Shown piece by piece: positions 36,681-48,446 of a DNA stretch of 64,000 bases. Under the pieces are notes generated by a model, which saw only the letters and a list, made by a program, of their open reading frames with translations, did not search any database and was not told the DNA's origin. The position numbers and the translations under genes are program-made. Origin of the DNA: Favolaschia claudopus (taxonomy: Eukaryota > Basidiomycota > Agaricomycetes > Agaricales > Mycenaceae); contig JAWWNJ010000024.1 of assembly GCA_037176885.1 (NCBI GenBank), positions 1,550,001 to 1,614,000 on the forward strand, written 5' to 3'. The stretch's first letter is position 1. Every line of letters starts with the position of its first letter.

Positions 36681-37948
36681 GTCACGCTCTGCCACCACAC
36701 TTTCAGACACTTTCTGAAGCTTTCTGACTTGGTCTTGTCGCCGTCTCCGTCTATCCGCTTGGGGCCCCACGTTCAATTTTGGAAGGTCGCCCATTCCTGT
36801 TTCTGTCCCTCGTGCTTTCGCCTTGGTTTACGCAGACTTTTTGTTATTTCTAGGATTTGCATTTGATTCGTCGAGAGTCGCTCGAAAGCCTGTAGCATGG
36901 CTCGGCCGGGCTAGCACCCCATGACTACAAAACGCCCGCAGACGTATGAAATCTCTGCCGGAAACACAAGAGGCGGCAAGTCTTTTCAGGAACTTTTTTT
37001 AATGAAGGAGGTCGGACGTCGGACGAGAACCGAGGCTGGAGGATGAAGCCCATTTTTGTCTCTGGCTTAGGAGACATACTGTGCGCAAACTCAGCTCTTC
37101 GTATCTATACTCTGCGCTCATTTCTGTCTGTATCAAAAGCAGATATATCTCATCTTAAGACTCAGCACCCACACATTGCAATCGCTGTGGCCAAGAATAC
37201 GCGCCGCGCAGGATGACAAGAGCTATCTTTGACTGGTTTTTTGTTTTGCATTGAGGAAGGGTATGCGTGGCCGGCAGCGGATCTACGTCTTCGTCTGCTT
37301 CCACGGTTTGCAGTCGCGGGACATTGCGTCTCGAGAGCCACAACCGTGGTTCAACGGTTCCGTCACCCCTCACCACGAGTTAGTGCTGCGAAACGTCTAC
37401 ACTGGTTCGAAGGCAGCTCGTCCGTCAATGCTTCATTGTCTCTGGTGGTGGCGTCCCTCGTTAACGGGTCCAGCACCCGCAGCAAAACTTAAAGCTTGAT
37501 GAGTCGCGCATATCATCGGCATTGTCGACGTTCAAAGCTCCTCTCAGTTTGCGCCGTCATGCACCTCCTTGCACATGGACCCTAATGATCCCTCTGCATT
37601 CCTCTGCCACGTCTTTGGCCGACTTGCTTGCCGTCTCCCGCTTGCCTTCGACCCTTCGGGCGGCGCCGATCCGCACCCGTTGCTCGCCAGCATTGGCCCT
37701 CCCCCTTCATCATCTACCGCCCCCTGTAGCATGTCTTCTTTCGCGGGGGGATATCTTGGTCGATGTGCTGGCTTCGAGCGAACTCCATCACCCTCGTTCC
37801 TGGGCAGTGATCCCCACACTGACAGCGGCGCCATGTGTTGCGGCGAAAGGAATTCTCCCACTCGGGCAGCTGCCGACCCGGGATGCTTCGTCTCGACTTC
37901 CGACGTCTGCATCCTGCTCGAAGATCGTCTAGCACATCAAGTCTTCTA
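36681..37948. other. Gap without a recognised gene
   Basis: Several overlapping frames of 70-136 codons on both strands at 37155-37949, Ser/Pro/Arg-rich, none recognisable. Confidence 0.4.
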
Positions 37949-38968
37949 GCACCCAATGATCCTTACGTGGACGGCGCGTCCCCGAGCCACGCTGGGCGCG
38001 ATCCCTATCTGTCTCTCGTAGTGTGCCCAGCAGGCGCACTGGCCGGGGGACACTCCTTCTATCAGGGGTGGACCTTAGTGCAGCGCATGCCGGGGCGCCG
38101 CGTATGCACCAAGCGTATAGGTATATCAAGGACCAGGTTATAGGTCGGGGACGGTGAGTGTTCATGCTTCCCCTCTCTTCAATCTTACAAGACTGACTCG
38201 GATTCATCGCAGCCCACCGACACCGTACACGCGAAGGGATCGATGTTATCTCTCCCTTAGGATTCTCAGGCTTGTGGCGAACGATGTAGTCGATACGGTC
38301 CCGTATGTCTCGGTGTCGGATGTCCCGCTTGGGGTCAAGGACGTTTCTCCGCGACCGCTGACGCTCTTGGAGATCAAGGAGTACCCCGCGCCCTATGCGC
38401 AGCCTTCGACGGATGCTATCGAAGCTGAGTAGGTGATGTCGATAGGTCCGCCCCTTGCTTTGATGGTCTGATCAATTCCTCAAGGCTTCATTGGTGTCGA
38501 AGCCCATGGTATGTCTTCCTTGGAGTGGCTGCTGTATACGTTGCTGACGTCGATATCAATCCGCAGGTGTCAACCGCTGCTCCTCCATCAGTTCTTCCAC
38601 GACGAAGCGTTTGACGGTATGGACGAGTATGGCGAATGTCGAGGTCCTCGCGTGTTTTGCGTCTCAGACCGTTGACGCTGTCGTAGTCTCGTCGAGGCTA
38701 TAGGTGCTGAGCGGGCGTGGCCCACTATCTCTAAGGTATGTCCCATGGAGCCCTCTAGTCTGGATGTCTCGAGACTCAAGGCGTCCAGACATAGAAACGC
38801 TGTCTGGAAACGCGCAACGCCATCCCAACGTTCTCCTCCGGTTGCGGAGCTAGCTCGGCGCCGTCCCGATCTGGCGTACCGCGATCTCGTCGAGCTGCGT
38901 ATAGTCCGCGCGTTAACCAGAAAGGAGGGCCCTGTCGGGAGGAACGAGTCCAATGACAGGCCTGAGTA
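37949..38968 (+). pseudogene. Heavily decayed Old Yellow Enzyme copy
   Basis: Fragments in changing frames follow the order of the intact OYE at 10102-11498. First is LAPM and a diverged N-terminal part (37949-38000). Then AQQAHWPG and RGAAYAPSV (about 38028-38120) match AQRAHRAG and GGAGHAPGI. Then YVSVSDVPLGVKDVSPRPLT and LLEIKEYPAPYAQPSTDAIE (38300-38430). Then remnants of the HQFLHDE region (about 38585-38640). Last is RRPDLAYRDLVELRIVRALT ending in a stop at 38966-38968. Multiple frameshifts and stops; the C-terminal exon is absent. Opposite strand to both other copies. Confidence 0.7.
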
Positions 38969-39206
38969 GCCGGTGACGTTTACGCGGCATTTCACTTTGA
39001 ATATGCGTCGGTCTTTGTTTTCAGCTCTTGATGTAGACGTCGTAATACTGACTACGAGTGGAGCCGGATTCATTGATGGTGGTAGGGAATGAGAGGGACA
39101 CACACCCGTATATGGCGGTCAAAGTGCATTTTAAAGTTTCCGACAGACACATATATTGACCAAAAATCGATTTTGCGACACTTGTGTGCATTTTGAGGCT
39201 GTGAGT

Positions 39207-39243
39207 AAAAGTGTCGTGATTTCGTCGGATTCGCGACACTTTT
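39207..39243. repeat. Hairpin with 10-bp arms AAAAGTGTCG/CGACACTTTT
   Basis: Perfect inverted repeat with a 17-nt loop. The word GCGACACTT also occurs at about 39173 and a variant at about 39263, so the motif is locally repeated. Confidence 0.55.
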
Positions 39244-39570
39244 ATACTCGTCATTCGGAATCGCAACACTTTTTGAACAAGTTCGGGCCTTCCGGCAATA
39301 TTGATCCCATCAACACAGCCACATTGCTGCAAGTGAATGCGGCGGAGAGTTGAACGCGAAAGCCAGGATGATGGGCATCAAGCAGAGAATCCAAGTAGAG
39401 ATAAAACTGCTCGGCATACGAGACTACTGGTGAAGCTCTGCTTGCTGCTCTTTACCATTACTTATGCTGAGCCTACCCAGACCCTGGATCACATCACTCC
39501 TTGAAATTCAACCAAATCTTATTGCTTAAAAAGTTTTTTCAACAGAATAGTTAACTGTTTTCACTTGCAG

Positions 39571-40195
39571 CGGCCCTCTGGATCCAGAAATCCATCTGCC
39601 GGCTTGTTGTTTGGTCGGTTGGAAGGAGATCGGCACACGACACCATTATCAGGGCAGCTACCGCGCTTCGAATTGTGGACTTGATACTACTGTATTTTGT
39701 GAAATTGCGAGCACCGCGGCGCGCACCCTCGTGAAACTTGTTGGGCTCGATCCTTGCACTGCAACGGTAGGCCATATGGATGCGCTCGACGCGCGCTTTA
39801 TGTGCGAAGACTGTTCGTCGAGCGGAGCACTTGAGGTCATGGGATGGCGTCTCTGCGTAAGTCTTGGTTAATGCATCTACATTACATTACATATCTGATA
39901 TGTTTTTTGTTCCTCGCAGCTTCAGCACGCCTTGGAACATACTCCACAAGTAACGGGGCCGGTCCGTCATATCTCCTCGTGGGCCCTGCTTTCAATTGAG
40001 GCTGCAAAGTATGTCCACTTCCGAAAGATTCAGGATCCGACACATGAAGTCAATGCATGGCTCTGCAATTTGTGTCCGGCGCATCATGGGTACCAGGTGA
40101 AGCGTTCAACGGTCATAGACCACATATTGGCAGTGTTTGTCTTCCCGTGTTTCCTTGTTTACATTATGCTGGCTCATTTTGTATTTTTTGGTTAA
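39571..40195 (+). pseudogene. Fragment of an F-box-type protein C-terminus
   Basis: An exon opening after CAG at 39570 reads HLPACCLVGWKEIGTRHHYQ and continues to ARFMCEDCSSSGALEVMGWR. It joins across an intron (about 39855-39919) to LQHALEHTPQVTGPVRHISS and NAWLCNLCPAHHGYQVKRST. The WKE...H, WxCNxC and VIxHI-type residues match the C-terminal end of a common Agaricomycete F-box protein group, where CxxC and His residues may bind metal. No F-box or N-terminal exon is visible upstream, so it is a partial or broken gene. Family assignment is moderate. Confidence 0.45.
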
Positions 40196-40452
40196 CCGAC
40201 CGATCAACTGGGTCCACTCAACATGTCAGGTCTCACAGCCACCTCTCTCACCCGCCAAACGACGTTCCGAGCTGCCGAAGCTGAGTGTGACGTGACTGTA
40301 ACATCACACTCCACGACTTTCTCGCTCGTTTTCTTGCGATTCCTCGACGATTTCGCTTCTAGCCTGCCTTCAGCCGCATCTGGAGGGTGTAAAACGCCGC
40401 TGAACAGTCAAAACACGCTCTCTGTGGTCTTCAACACATCAAAACGGCTCGA

Positions 40453-41199
40453 TTTACAGCTGTTTGCAAAGCTAATGGCACTTCCGATCATTTTGTACAT
40501 AAAGAGCAATTTGAATGCCCGAACTTGTATTGCCCCTTCCACAACCATTTATGGCCCGATTATCATGATTGTAGGCTCATTTTGTAGCGTTTTGACGGGG
40601 ATTTCATCCTATCCCTGAATGAACCTCTAATTTGATTCCTTCGGAACCCTTGATTGCCGGTTACTAGTGTTAATACGAACAATGAAACTGATGGAACTTG
40701 CTCATTTTTGTTCAGAATTACTTCAATTTGAGAGGGTATGCAACTGGAAGGTAGCTAATGAGGTCTCCAGGCTCAAAATGCAAGGCAAGCACAAACAACC
40801 ACCAGAAGAATGAAATTATTCACCGAGTGACCTTTCTCGCCACTGAGCCATTGTATCAGCATATTTTCAAAAGGTGTGATTGCAGACATAATTTGAGCTT
40901 TATTACCCTGCTACAAACATTTTATGGCACCCTAAACGCTTCAAAATTGAGCCAGAACAAAGCAAATTACATTCCCGTCATGACGAATAGCTTCGGCATG
41001 ATGCCATCACATTTCGGAAGCCGTGGCCGAACTGTGCCGGCGGCCTGGAAGCCTTGCCGAACCGCTTTGAAACAAAACTTGAACTGCATGAATTGGTTGG
41101 AAATTGAGTGAGATCTGAGGGCAGGAAGATGGGACCTCTGAAATGCTTTCTTTTCATAAAATACCAAGAGGTGCCATTAACTTTGCAAACAGCTGTAAA
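40453..41199. mobile_element. 747-bp candidate element with 29-bp terminal inverted repeats
   Basis: TTTACAGCTGTTTGCAAAG... at 40453-40481 is repeated in reverse complement at 41171-41199 with one mismatch in 29. The interior has no recognised coding region. Boundaries are set by the end of the inverted match; no target duplication was found. Confidence 0.5.
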
Positions 41200-42593
41200 A
41201 TGCCTACCGCAAATACTACTTGCCTCTTTGTGCTCCCCGACATTGACGAGTCTTGGCAGCGGGGACTAAGGAAAACACTGGGGATTGTCTGCTGCAGCTC
41301 GGAATATCGTCTCATGAGCTTGATTTAGTCCATCGGCTAGCACATCTACAAGGGAAAATCAAGTACCTCACCAATATTGGCCCAATGTACACACTCGAAG
41401 CACACAAACGCTCTGACTCCTTGAGTCGTCCCTCCCTCCGGGACCTTCACTTCAAACAAAATCCGCAAGCTTATTGGGCACGGCACGAGCTGAGCATCAT
41501 ATCTCTTGGCATAACTTCGATGAGTCACCATCCCAAGATTTTCTGGCCTTCTGCTCTCTCTCAGTGGGTTCGAACTCTAAATCACAGGTCTTCAAACCTT
41601 GTAGCTCCCATTCAAGTAATTCTGCTGGTACGAACCTTCACTAGCTTCCCATCTCGTAGTCAACGAATTGATTTTGTATATGAATTCCCTCAATTTACTG
41701 GCTGCTCGTGTATTTCATTGAAGAATAAGTTGGAATAAGTGTTACTTGAGTCTTGGGGTGTATATATATTCAGTTGCATTACAAGAATCCCGCGAAGACA
41801 AGTATTGAGCATTTTTACGACGTGTGGGCAACGGTAATCACGACCTCGGTGCTCGTGGCTCCGGGACCATTATAGTGATTAAGTAAACCGACTTTGAATT
41901 GTTTTTTGAGCGTACAATGAACTTTTGGAGCTCTCCTTTCTTTCTTTCTTTTTCTTTCTTTTTCCTTCTTTTTGCGCATTTTTCCCCTTATGGACACCCA
42001 GTAGTATGGTCGGAAAACCTATTTTTTTTTCCCCTCAAGGCACGAAATCACATTCCCAATCGAAGGCACCAATTTTGTCTGCCACCTCCCCAGGCCGCAC
42101 TCCCCCCGCCAGTTTCCCGTGTATATCCCCTGCAATGATTACGGGCTGCCGGAGTATGATTGCGATCGCTGCGCTTCGGGCAGACCTTTGCTCAATGCTC
42201 CCAAGCTCCAGACGCTTAGAGATATTTTGAGGCATGTCAGACAAAAGTACGTACATACTTATTCTGCTGCTGCGAGCTTTGCTTTGTGTACTGTGCCTAT
42301 TTTTTTAAAAAATAAATCTTTCCACTAGGCATGAAGTTGATCCGACCGAAAAAGACTACACAAAGCAGTCATTCTGTTTACGCAGTTCAAGGGAGATGAT
42401 TCATTAGCTCTTGCTCTGGAATTCTGTTGCTAGAACAATTTGTTCAAGTTAGTGTGAATTGATTGAGCTCAAGCCGCAAACGTCGTCCGTGTACGAAATA
42501 TTCAAAGTGTGTCTGAATCCAGTGGCCATCAATGAGAATTCAGAGAAAGTGATACCACCGAGCCCTCGTCAGCAAGCATAAGAACTCAGAGTA
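41200..42593. other. Gap; frames of up to 161 codons, none recognised
   Basis: A plus frame at 41253-41738 has no recognisable domain. 41934-41984 is a CTTT-rich pyrimidine microsatellite. Confidence 0.4.
41934..41984. repeat. CTTT-type pyrimidine microsatellite
   Basis: Imperfect run of CTTT/CTTTT units on the plus strand. Confidence 0.7.
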
Positions 42594-42825
42594 CTGTAGT
42601 ATTTCAACCAAGTGTTCAAAGGGTGTCACCTGCCACCTACAATGTTCACTGGACAAAATGGTCAGAGCACAGCAAATTACCTTATATGGTAGGCCATTGC
42701 ATGCCGGCCCGAATTTTTTTTCGTCCATTTTGGGTGAAAAAACTCGAGGGTCACCGTCACCACAACCAAAAGGGTTCAGTTCACAGATGTTTGTCACCTG
42801 TCACCTGAACATTTGGTCGATAGCT
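42594..42825. mobile_element. Diverged third member of the 254-bp miniature element family
   Basis: Shares the plan of the 7681 and 24660 copies: a CTGTAGTATTTCAACCA start after TA, then GTTCACTGGACAA, AAATTACC..ATATGGTAG, GTTCAGTTCACAG, and ACATTTGGTCGATAG at the right end. The three doubled-hexamer positions are kept but the word has changed to GTCACC (GTGTCACCTGCCACC, GGTCACCGTCACC, TGTCACCTGTCACC). Confidence 0.6.
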
Positions 42826-45205
42826 GGCCCCACGGTGCTCCTGCTGGAGTTGGTTAAGCCCCAGCTGTCGTTGTTCAGGCAGCAGGCTTGTCAGTAGAGT
42901 GGTAGCTGTCAACTCAGATGGTCCTCCGCTAGATCCTCTTCATGGTGGGTTGGTGGGTTAGCGCCTAACATCAGGGATGTCGGTAGTCTTGTTCGTCTCC
43001 AGCACCTCGAGATAGTAGTTTCCCACTAAGTCCCTTGGCCGGGCAGTAGAAACAGTCAGCCTCGCACCCATGTTTAGGGAAGCATCACTAAGCCCCCGCT
43101 ACCTGTTAGTGGCCTGCCAGCTTATTGGCTATCCCCAGCAATAAGATACTGTCCGTGAGGTCGGGCATATCTTCTGTTATCCTAGCTTCACTTCTCCTGC
43201 TGATAGGTCCTGAAAATCGATAAATTCCGGGTACTTCATGCCTAGCCGCTGAACGGCCCTATCACCGGCAACTGAATGAGGTTTGTTGATCGCGTTGATA
43301 GACCCGGTATTTGGCCAGGGCTGAATTTATTCATTTCCGGTCCAAGCGCTATTGTATTAAAAGAGTAATACATTAAATATCAAGGGAATACGCTTGTATG
43401 AGGACTGGCAATTGCCTGAGCAGCCAGTTAAAGGATTATACACTAGTGGGAGGTCTGGCACTGTCTACGACTGCGCTGGTATAGAGTGGAAGTTGTAATA
43501 TTCCAGAACAGACCTATCATGAAAGGTCTCTAACCATCCGGAACAGGATTGGGAGTCACCCTGTGTTCCGACCCAAGGCAGAATGAGTGGGATATTACTT
43601 GGGACTTATTAAAACCTGCCGAAAGGCCAGAAGGAGTGTTTCCTGGAGGCAAGAGGCTTTCACGAATAATTCTATAAATCAATTGCGAGGGATTTGCGGA
43701 CGTAGAATATTCCTACAAGAAACTACACGTCATGCCGAGGTGGCTGCCGCCGTATTACGATCAAGGAGCACGGTCTGAGGAGGGACAATGATACCAAGGC
43801 CATTAGTGCCAATTTGGGCAATATTGATTGGGCCGCAGCGGGCCACTGTCATAACATAATGATCGGGATAAGGGAGTGGGATTCAATGCACTTTTGATCC
43901 ATTTCCTGTTCTGGCGACCAAGGATAGGGCGAGGGCATGGCGGACCCTATGTTTCTCTCACCATATACCCGTTTGTCAATTGTTCGGTCTCTTATTATCT
44001 ATTAGTGAAAGGTATAAAAGGCATCGTTTCCTGTACTGGAGCTCTAGTGGATTCCCTCCTCTCGTTGTGCGCGTCAAGCCAGTGTTGGCTTCGTGAATAA
44101 CCAGATGTTGGACTCCATTCGAGATAAACTCCAGAAGCTTATTTGTTTTCTTTGGTTTGTTTCGTCGATATATATTGTCTGTTGGATCGTATCTTGAATT
44201 GTACGCGTGAATATTGGAATTTTGGGAACTTACGCGTGGAATTATAAGAACTTTGGCATACGGACGCGTGAAACAGTTATAAGACATCTTTTGCGATTGA
44301 TATATCAGCGGCTTTACAAGCAATTAAAACACCTAAACCTCATGAGAAGAGTTACATCTCAAACCTTTGTTGAAACCCACACTTCCTGTGTCAACATAGG
44401 ATTCGTATAGACATTCTCTGTACAAAGTCAGCAATCGCGAAAGCCTAAGTTTAGTATATTTTGAGTATTAGGATAGTTGGATTGCCACAGTCTATACTGG
44501 ACTGGAACCCCAAACGTCGCACATCGATCTCATAGTGGTTAGGATTATATTTGGGATTTGATTTGGGATTTAATTCCTTTCATTTCTTGGTGTTTTCTAT
44601 AGTTGCCCTATAGTCAGCGTTTCAGCGTTGAAACAGGGCAACATGCTAGCAGTGACTTTGTAGGGTGTAGCTTGTAACCATATAAATATGTAAGCCAGCT
44701 ATTTCCTTCAGCACAAACAGTCTCTCTCACAGTGTGTGTATGCCCTGAGGGACTGAAATAAAGCACCGGAACATTTTGGCTGTTCAGGAAGAACAGCAGG
44801 GAACATGCATCAACAATGACGCCTGCCAACCATACTTATTCCCATGCACACCTCGCCCCTTCCTTGCTTCCCACTGCAATGAGCAGCACCATTGGAAACA
44901 TTGCCAGTCGGGCATTGAATGAGAATGAAAGGCCTGCAGCTATGATTCATCTTCTGTTTATCAAGCTCACCCAGCTAGCAGAGTTTTTTCTCCACCAGGA
45001 TTTCCCCAATCTCATACTGATGTAGCAGTCCAGACTATGTCAGAAGATGAGAGGTAAAAGGTCTTCATTCATTCATTCCTAGCTTAAATACCATGCAGGT
45101 TAATTCAAGTTCTTCAAACAGGCTTTTCAAGTCTTCTCCATCAACAAGAGGAGTGAATTGTTGTGCAAATCTTTTCAAGTATGGATTTTGATAACTTTGT
45201 TTAGA
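42826..45205. other. 2.4-kb gap; upstream remnants of a DUF6535 gene at its right end
   Basis: No long frame from 42826 to 44800. At 44816-45150 there are short coding-like pieces matching the upstream region of the second DUF6535 gene: TDVAVQTMSEDER then, after a GT...AG intron (about 45053-45098), RLIQVLQTGFSSLLHQQ followed by a stop. They are probably N-terminal exon remnants. Confidence 0.4.
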
Positions 45206-48050
45206 ATGTGCAAAGCAATTGCAGATCTCAAGCCAAAACCACCTCCAACAACTGACAAAATAACTGCTTTTTGGAATGGCTATATGGCTCTTGCAAATGA
45301 ATATGACAAAGAGTTCCTTCAAAAATATGGCATTGATCTTGATACATCCTTAATATTTGTGTGTTTCTTTCAAACTTTTTTGACACCTGGCCTTCACCAT
45401 TCTGATCCTGTATACAGGCTGGTCTTTTCTCAGCTGTTGCTTCGGCCTTCATTATACAAATTCAACCTGAATTCGAATCAACACCCCATGCACTTACCGT
45501 GATCGCTCAAAGTCTCCTCTACATCAGCCAGGGATCAACTCTACTTGCAGCCTGCTTGCAGTCCTTGGCAAACAATGGTTGATGTACTACTCGGCAGCAG
45601 GTGAACGAGGCTCTATTGAAGCTCGAGGTCTTGAACGTCAAAGAAAGTTGGATGGCCTGGAAAAATGGAGATTTGAACTCATTATGCAGGCCTTCCCCCT
45701 GTTGCTTCAATTTGGATCATTCCTTTTTGCAGCTGCTCTTTCAGTGTATCTTTGGACGATACATCACATTCTTGCAGGCATAGTCTTGGGAATAACGGCA
45801 GCAGGTACTATAGCCTACCTTGCCCTTCTTGTGTCTGCTATATTTTCCGAAGATTCACCATTCCAGACACCGCTTGCACCGTTTTTGAGAACAATATCTT
45901 CCTTCATAGCAAATGCAGTTTCCTCCATAGTTCCAAAACACTTGAAAGCAAAAGTCAAAGAAACTTTTTCAAGGGAGTTTGTTTGTGAAAATAGTGAAGC
46001 ACATCAAGCAATATGTTATCTCCCAATCAAAAGACATCCTACCTAGGTTTGGTTTAGAACAAACTACCAGCTTAGCTGTTGAACCTACTACCCTATTCAA
46101 TAACCTTATCATACCATCTCCTGAGATTCCAGCCGTTCACTGGGTTCTAGATACCTCCACAGATCCTATACGACTTGCTGAGGCTGCAGGTATCTCTATT
46201 GACCTGCAGTGGCCGTTAGATATGGACTTCCCACTGGATGTTTATCTTGCACATTTTTTGGATTGTTTTGAGTATCATTTAAGTTGGGAAGGTTACATGT
46301 TGACTAGGCTTCGAGATGGGATGGATTATCGTGCCACTCAGATTGGACGAGCTTATCTCATAATGCAATGTTTTCAGCCAACTCGAAGACAGGATATAAT
46401 CATATCTGATGATGTTTTGGCGAGCCTCTCCCTTGACCTGGCTGCTGTTCTTAGCTTCATGAGCAATTATACAGAACAACATTTAGCAGAAGAACAGTTC
46501 ACAGCACCACATTTGACAGAAATATTAAGCCAGCCTTGGATGTTGAGGGCTTTACACTTGAAATTGAATTCAACATGGACCAGCTTTGGCCACAATATAT
46601 ACAGCTACAACTCAATCACACATTTGAATTACCTGGTTGCAGAACTAGATTCAAACAGTAGGCTGACCCATTCAAGCTTTTGTGAATACCTCTTTAGTGT
46701 CTACTTTTGTTTGGTCAAGGGTAATATTTCTGCATATGATATGAGAGTGATGGACAAACGGTACTACTATCCACACATTATACTGAGATTGTGCTGAGTT
46801 TAAATCCTCATAGTGCATATCAGCTTCTATTATATGAAAGAATCTTATCAACTCTGACATCAAAATTGCACACAGAGGAAATTGAGATGCAACTTGTAGC
46901 TGATACCGTTAAACTTACACTGCAGCTGGCAAGAAACTGCAAAGACAACATAGGCTGGGAGATAAACTATCTCAAAAGACAGGCTATTGCATATAAGTTC
47001 TGCCAAGCACTTCCTCAAACTGATGGTTGGATTCAAGTCATATGCACACCTGGTTTATTATCAACTGGTGGGATTGGGGTAGGTACATATGATATTTTGT
47101 GCAGAAAACCAAGTTTCGATCCCAGCGCAGCAAAATGGATTTACCATGTGTTGATGTCCATTCCTAGTCCTATCAATGAACAGGGTGGATATGAAGAAAC
47201 CATCATAGGCACCCTTGACAATCTTCTGTGTGCTCTCTATCACAATGGGATCCCACCACCTAGAGATAGCCTGCAGGTTCTTGTACAGGTCTTGTCTTTA
47301 CCATGTCCTGTCTCTTTAGCAGCAGCCTCACTATTTTTACAAGAGAATGTGCATGACTGGTATACAGACCTTGAGTTAGGACCAAAACTACGGGATCACT
47401 CTATGTGGGCATTGCTTTCCACAGCTATCTTACAGCATTTGGAGGATATATATACAACTGGCATCAAACCAAAAAAATATGTTGCTTTAGCATATATGCT
47501 CTCAGCAATCCCTGAATGGCAGCCTCATATCCAAAAAGACTTATGTTGTTGGATTAGTATCTTTCCATTTATGAGGTTGGAAGAGCAATATTTGGAAGAA
47601 TACATCAATGTGTTCAAAACGATCTGGCCATCCAGCTTGATTACTTCCACGGATGGTCACTTGGATGAAAGTATTGGCCGAGTGTGCATTGCACTATCTG
47701 ACTTCTGGGCCTCAGTTGATCTTGCCATACCCCTGAACCCTCAAACTCTCTTTGCATGGCTGAAGTGTAGCATCTCAGTAATTCTTGATCCAACCATCTG
47801 GAAAAATATCCATGCTACCCAGATGATGCAAGAGTTGTTCATACCACTACAGAGAACTTTGTTTGGGTTTGTAGAACAGATCCAGCTTTTACCCTCTGAA
47901 AACATAACACCAATATTGGCAGCCTGCAGAGGAATTGTCAGAGACTTGGCTACTCAAATGCTTCAAACAAAAATCAATAACTCAGATAGATATCAGATTT
48001 ATGTGAAGATTAAAGAGGCTCAAAGATTAGTAGGTATAGTTGAAACTTAA
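45206..48050 (+). pseudogene. DUF6535 membrane protein, frameshifted copy
   Basis: Full-length relative of the gene at 52878-55748, with the same intron positions. Exon 1 is KPKPPPTTDKITAFWNGYMA. An intron follows the LIF residues (about 45359-45417), then AGLFSAVASAFIIQIQPEF. One base is missing near 45556 relative to the paralogue (GCAGCCTGCTTG), ending the frame just before the third membrane segment. The frame resumes at MYYSAAGERGSIEARGLERQ. A second shift, one extra base, lies near 45990. After that MFVKIVKHIKQYVIS continues to MDKR, then a short intron (about 46760-46812) to AYQLLLYERIL and a stop at 48050. Membrane segments: LLLQFGSFLFAAALSVYLW and GIVLGITAAGTIAYLALLVS. The family function is unknown; it is expanded in Agaricomycetes. 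Likely a pseudogene unless these are sequencing errors. Confidence 0.75.
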
Positions 48051-48249
48051 CATGAGTACCTAGGCCTAGTGGACTTATTACGGCCGCATCGTGTACTTGT
48101 ACGTACAAGGAGCTAGAAAATCAGTAACTGCAGTGTTCAAGTTCGAACTGTTGCATTATGGATGTACACATTGGTCTGGACCTGTTTGAACCATTCCTTA
48201 CTGAACTGTGTGAGCCGTTATGCAGAACCGTTGGAATCAAGATACAATG

Positions 48250-48348
48250 AACTGTTTGAATCAACAATGTTGAAGTACAGCTAACCATTTGAACCAAAAA
48301 GGTTGAAGTACAACGAACTGTTTGAACCAAAAACAATTGAAGATCATA
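48250..48348. repeat. Three tandem 33-bp units
   Basis: Units begin at 48250, 48283 and 48316 (AACTGTTTGAATCAACAATG, AACCATTTGAACCAAAAAGG, AACTGTTTGAACCAAAAACA). The exact 33-bp period equals 11 codons; the minus-strand reading repeats FLVQTVRCTST-like units, but no complete gene is visible. Confidence 0.65.
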
Positions 48349-48446
48349 TCAGGAAAAACCTCTTTCCTGAATTTGTGACAATTACGTGGAATCAGTGACA
48401 AATTTGGCAATTACCGCGGAATCTGTACCTAATTGCGCTCAAATTG

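Noticed and set aside
35982..36866. 294-codon plus-strand open frame as a gene
   Set aside because: It crosses the poly(A) run and the right target duplication into flanking DNA, and shows no recognisable domain.
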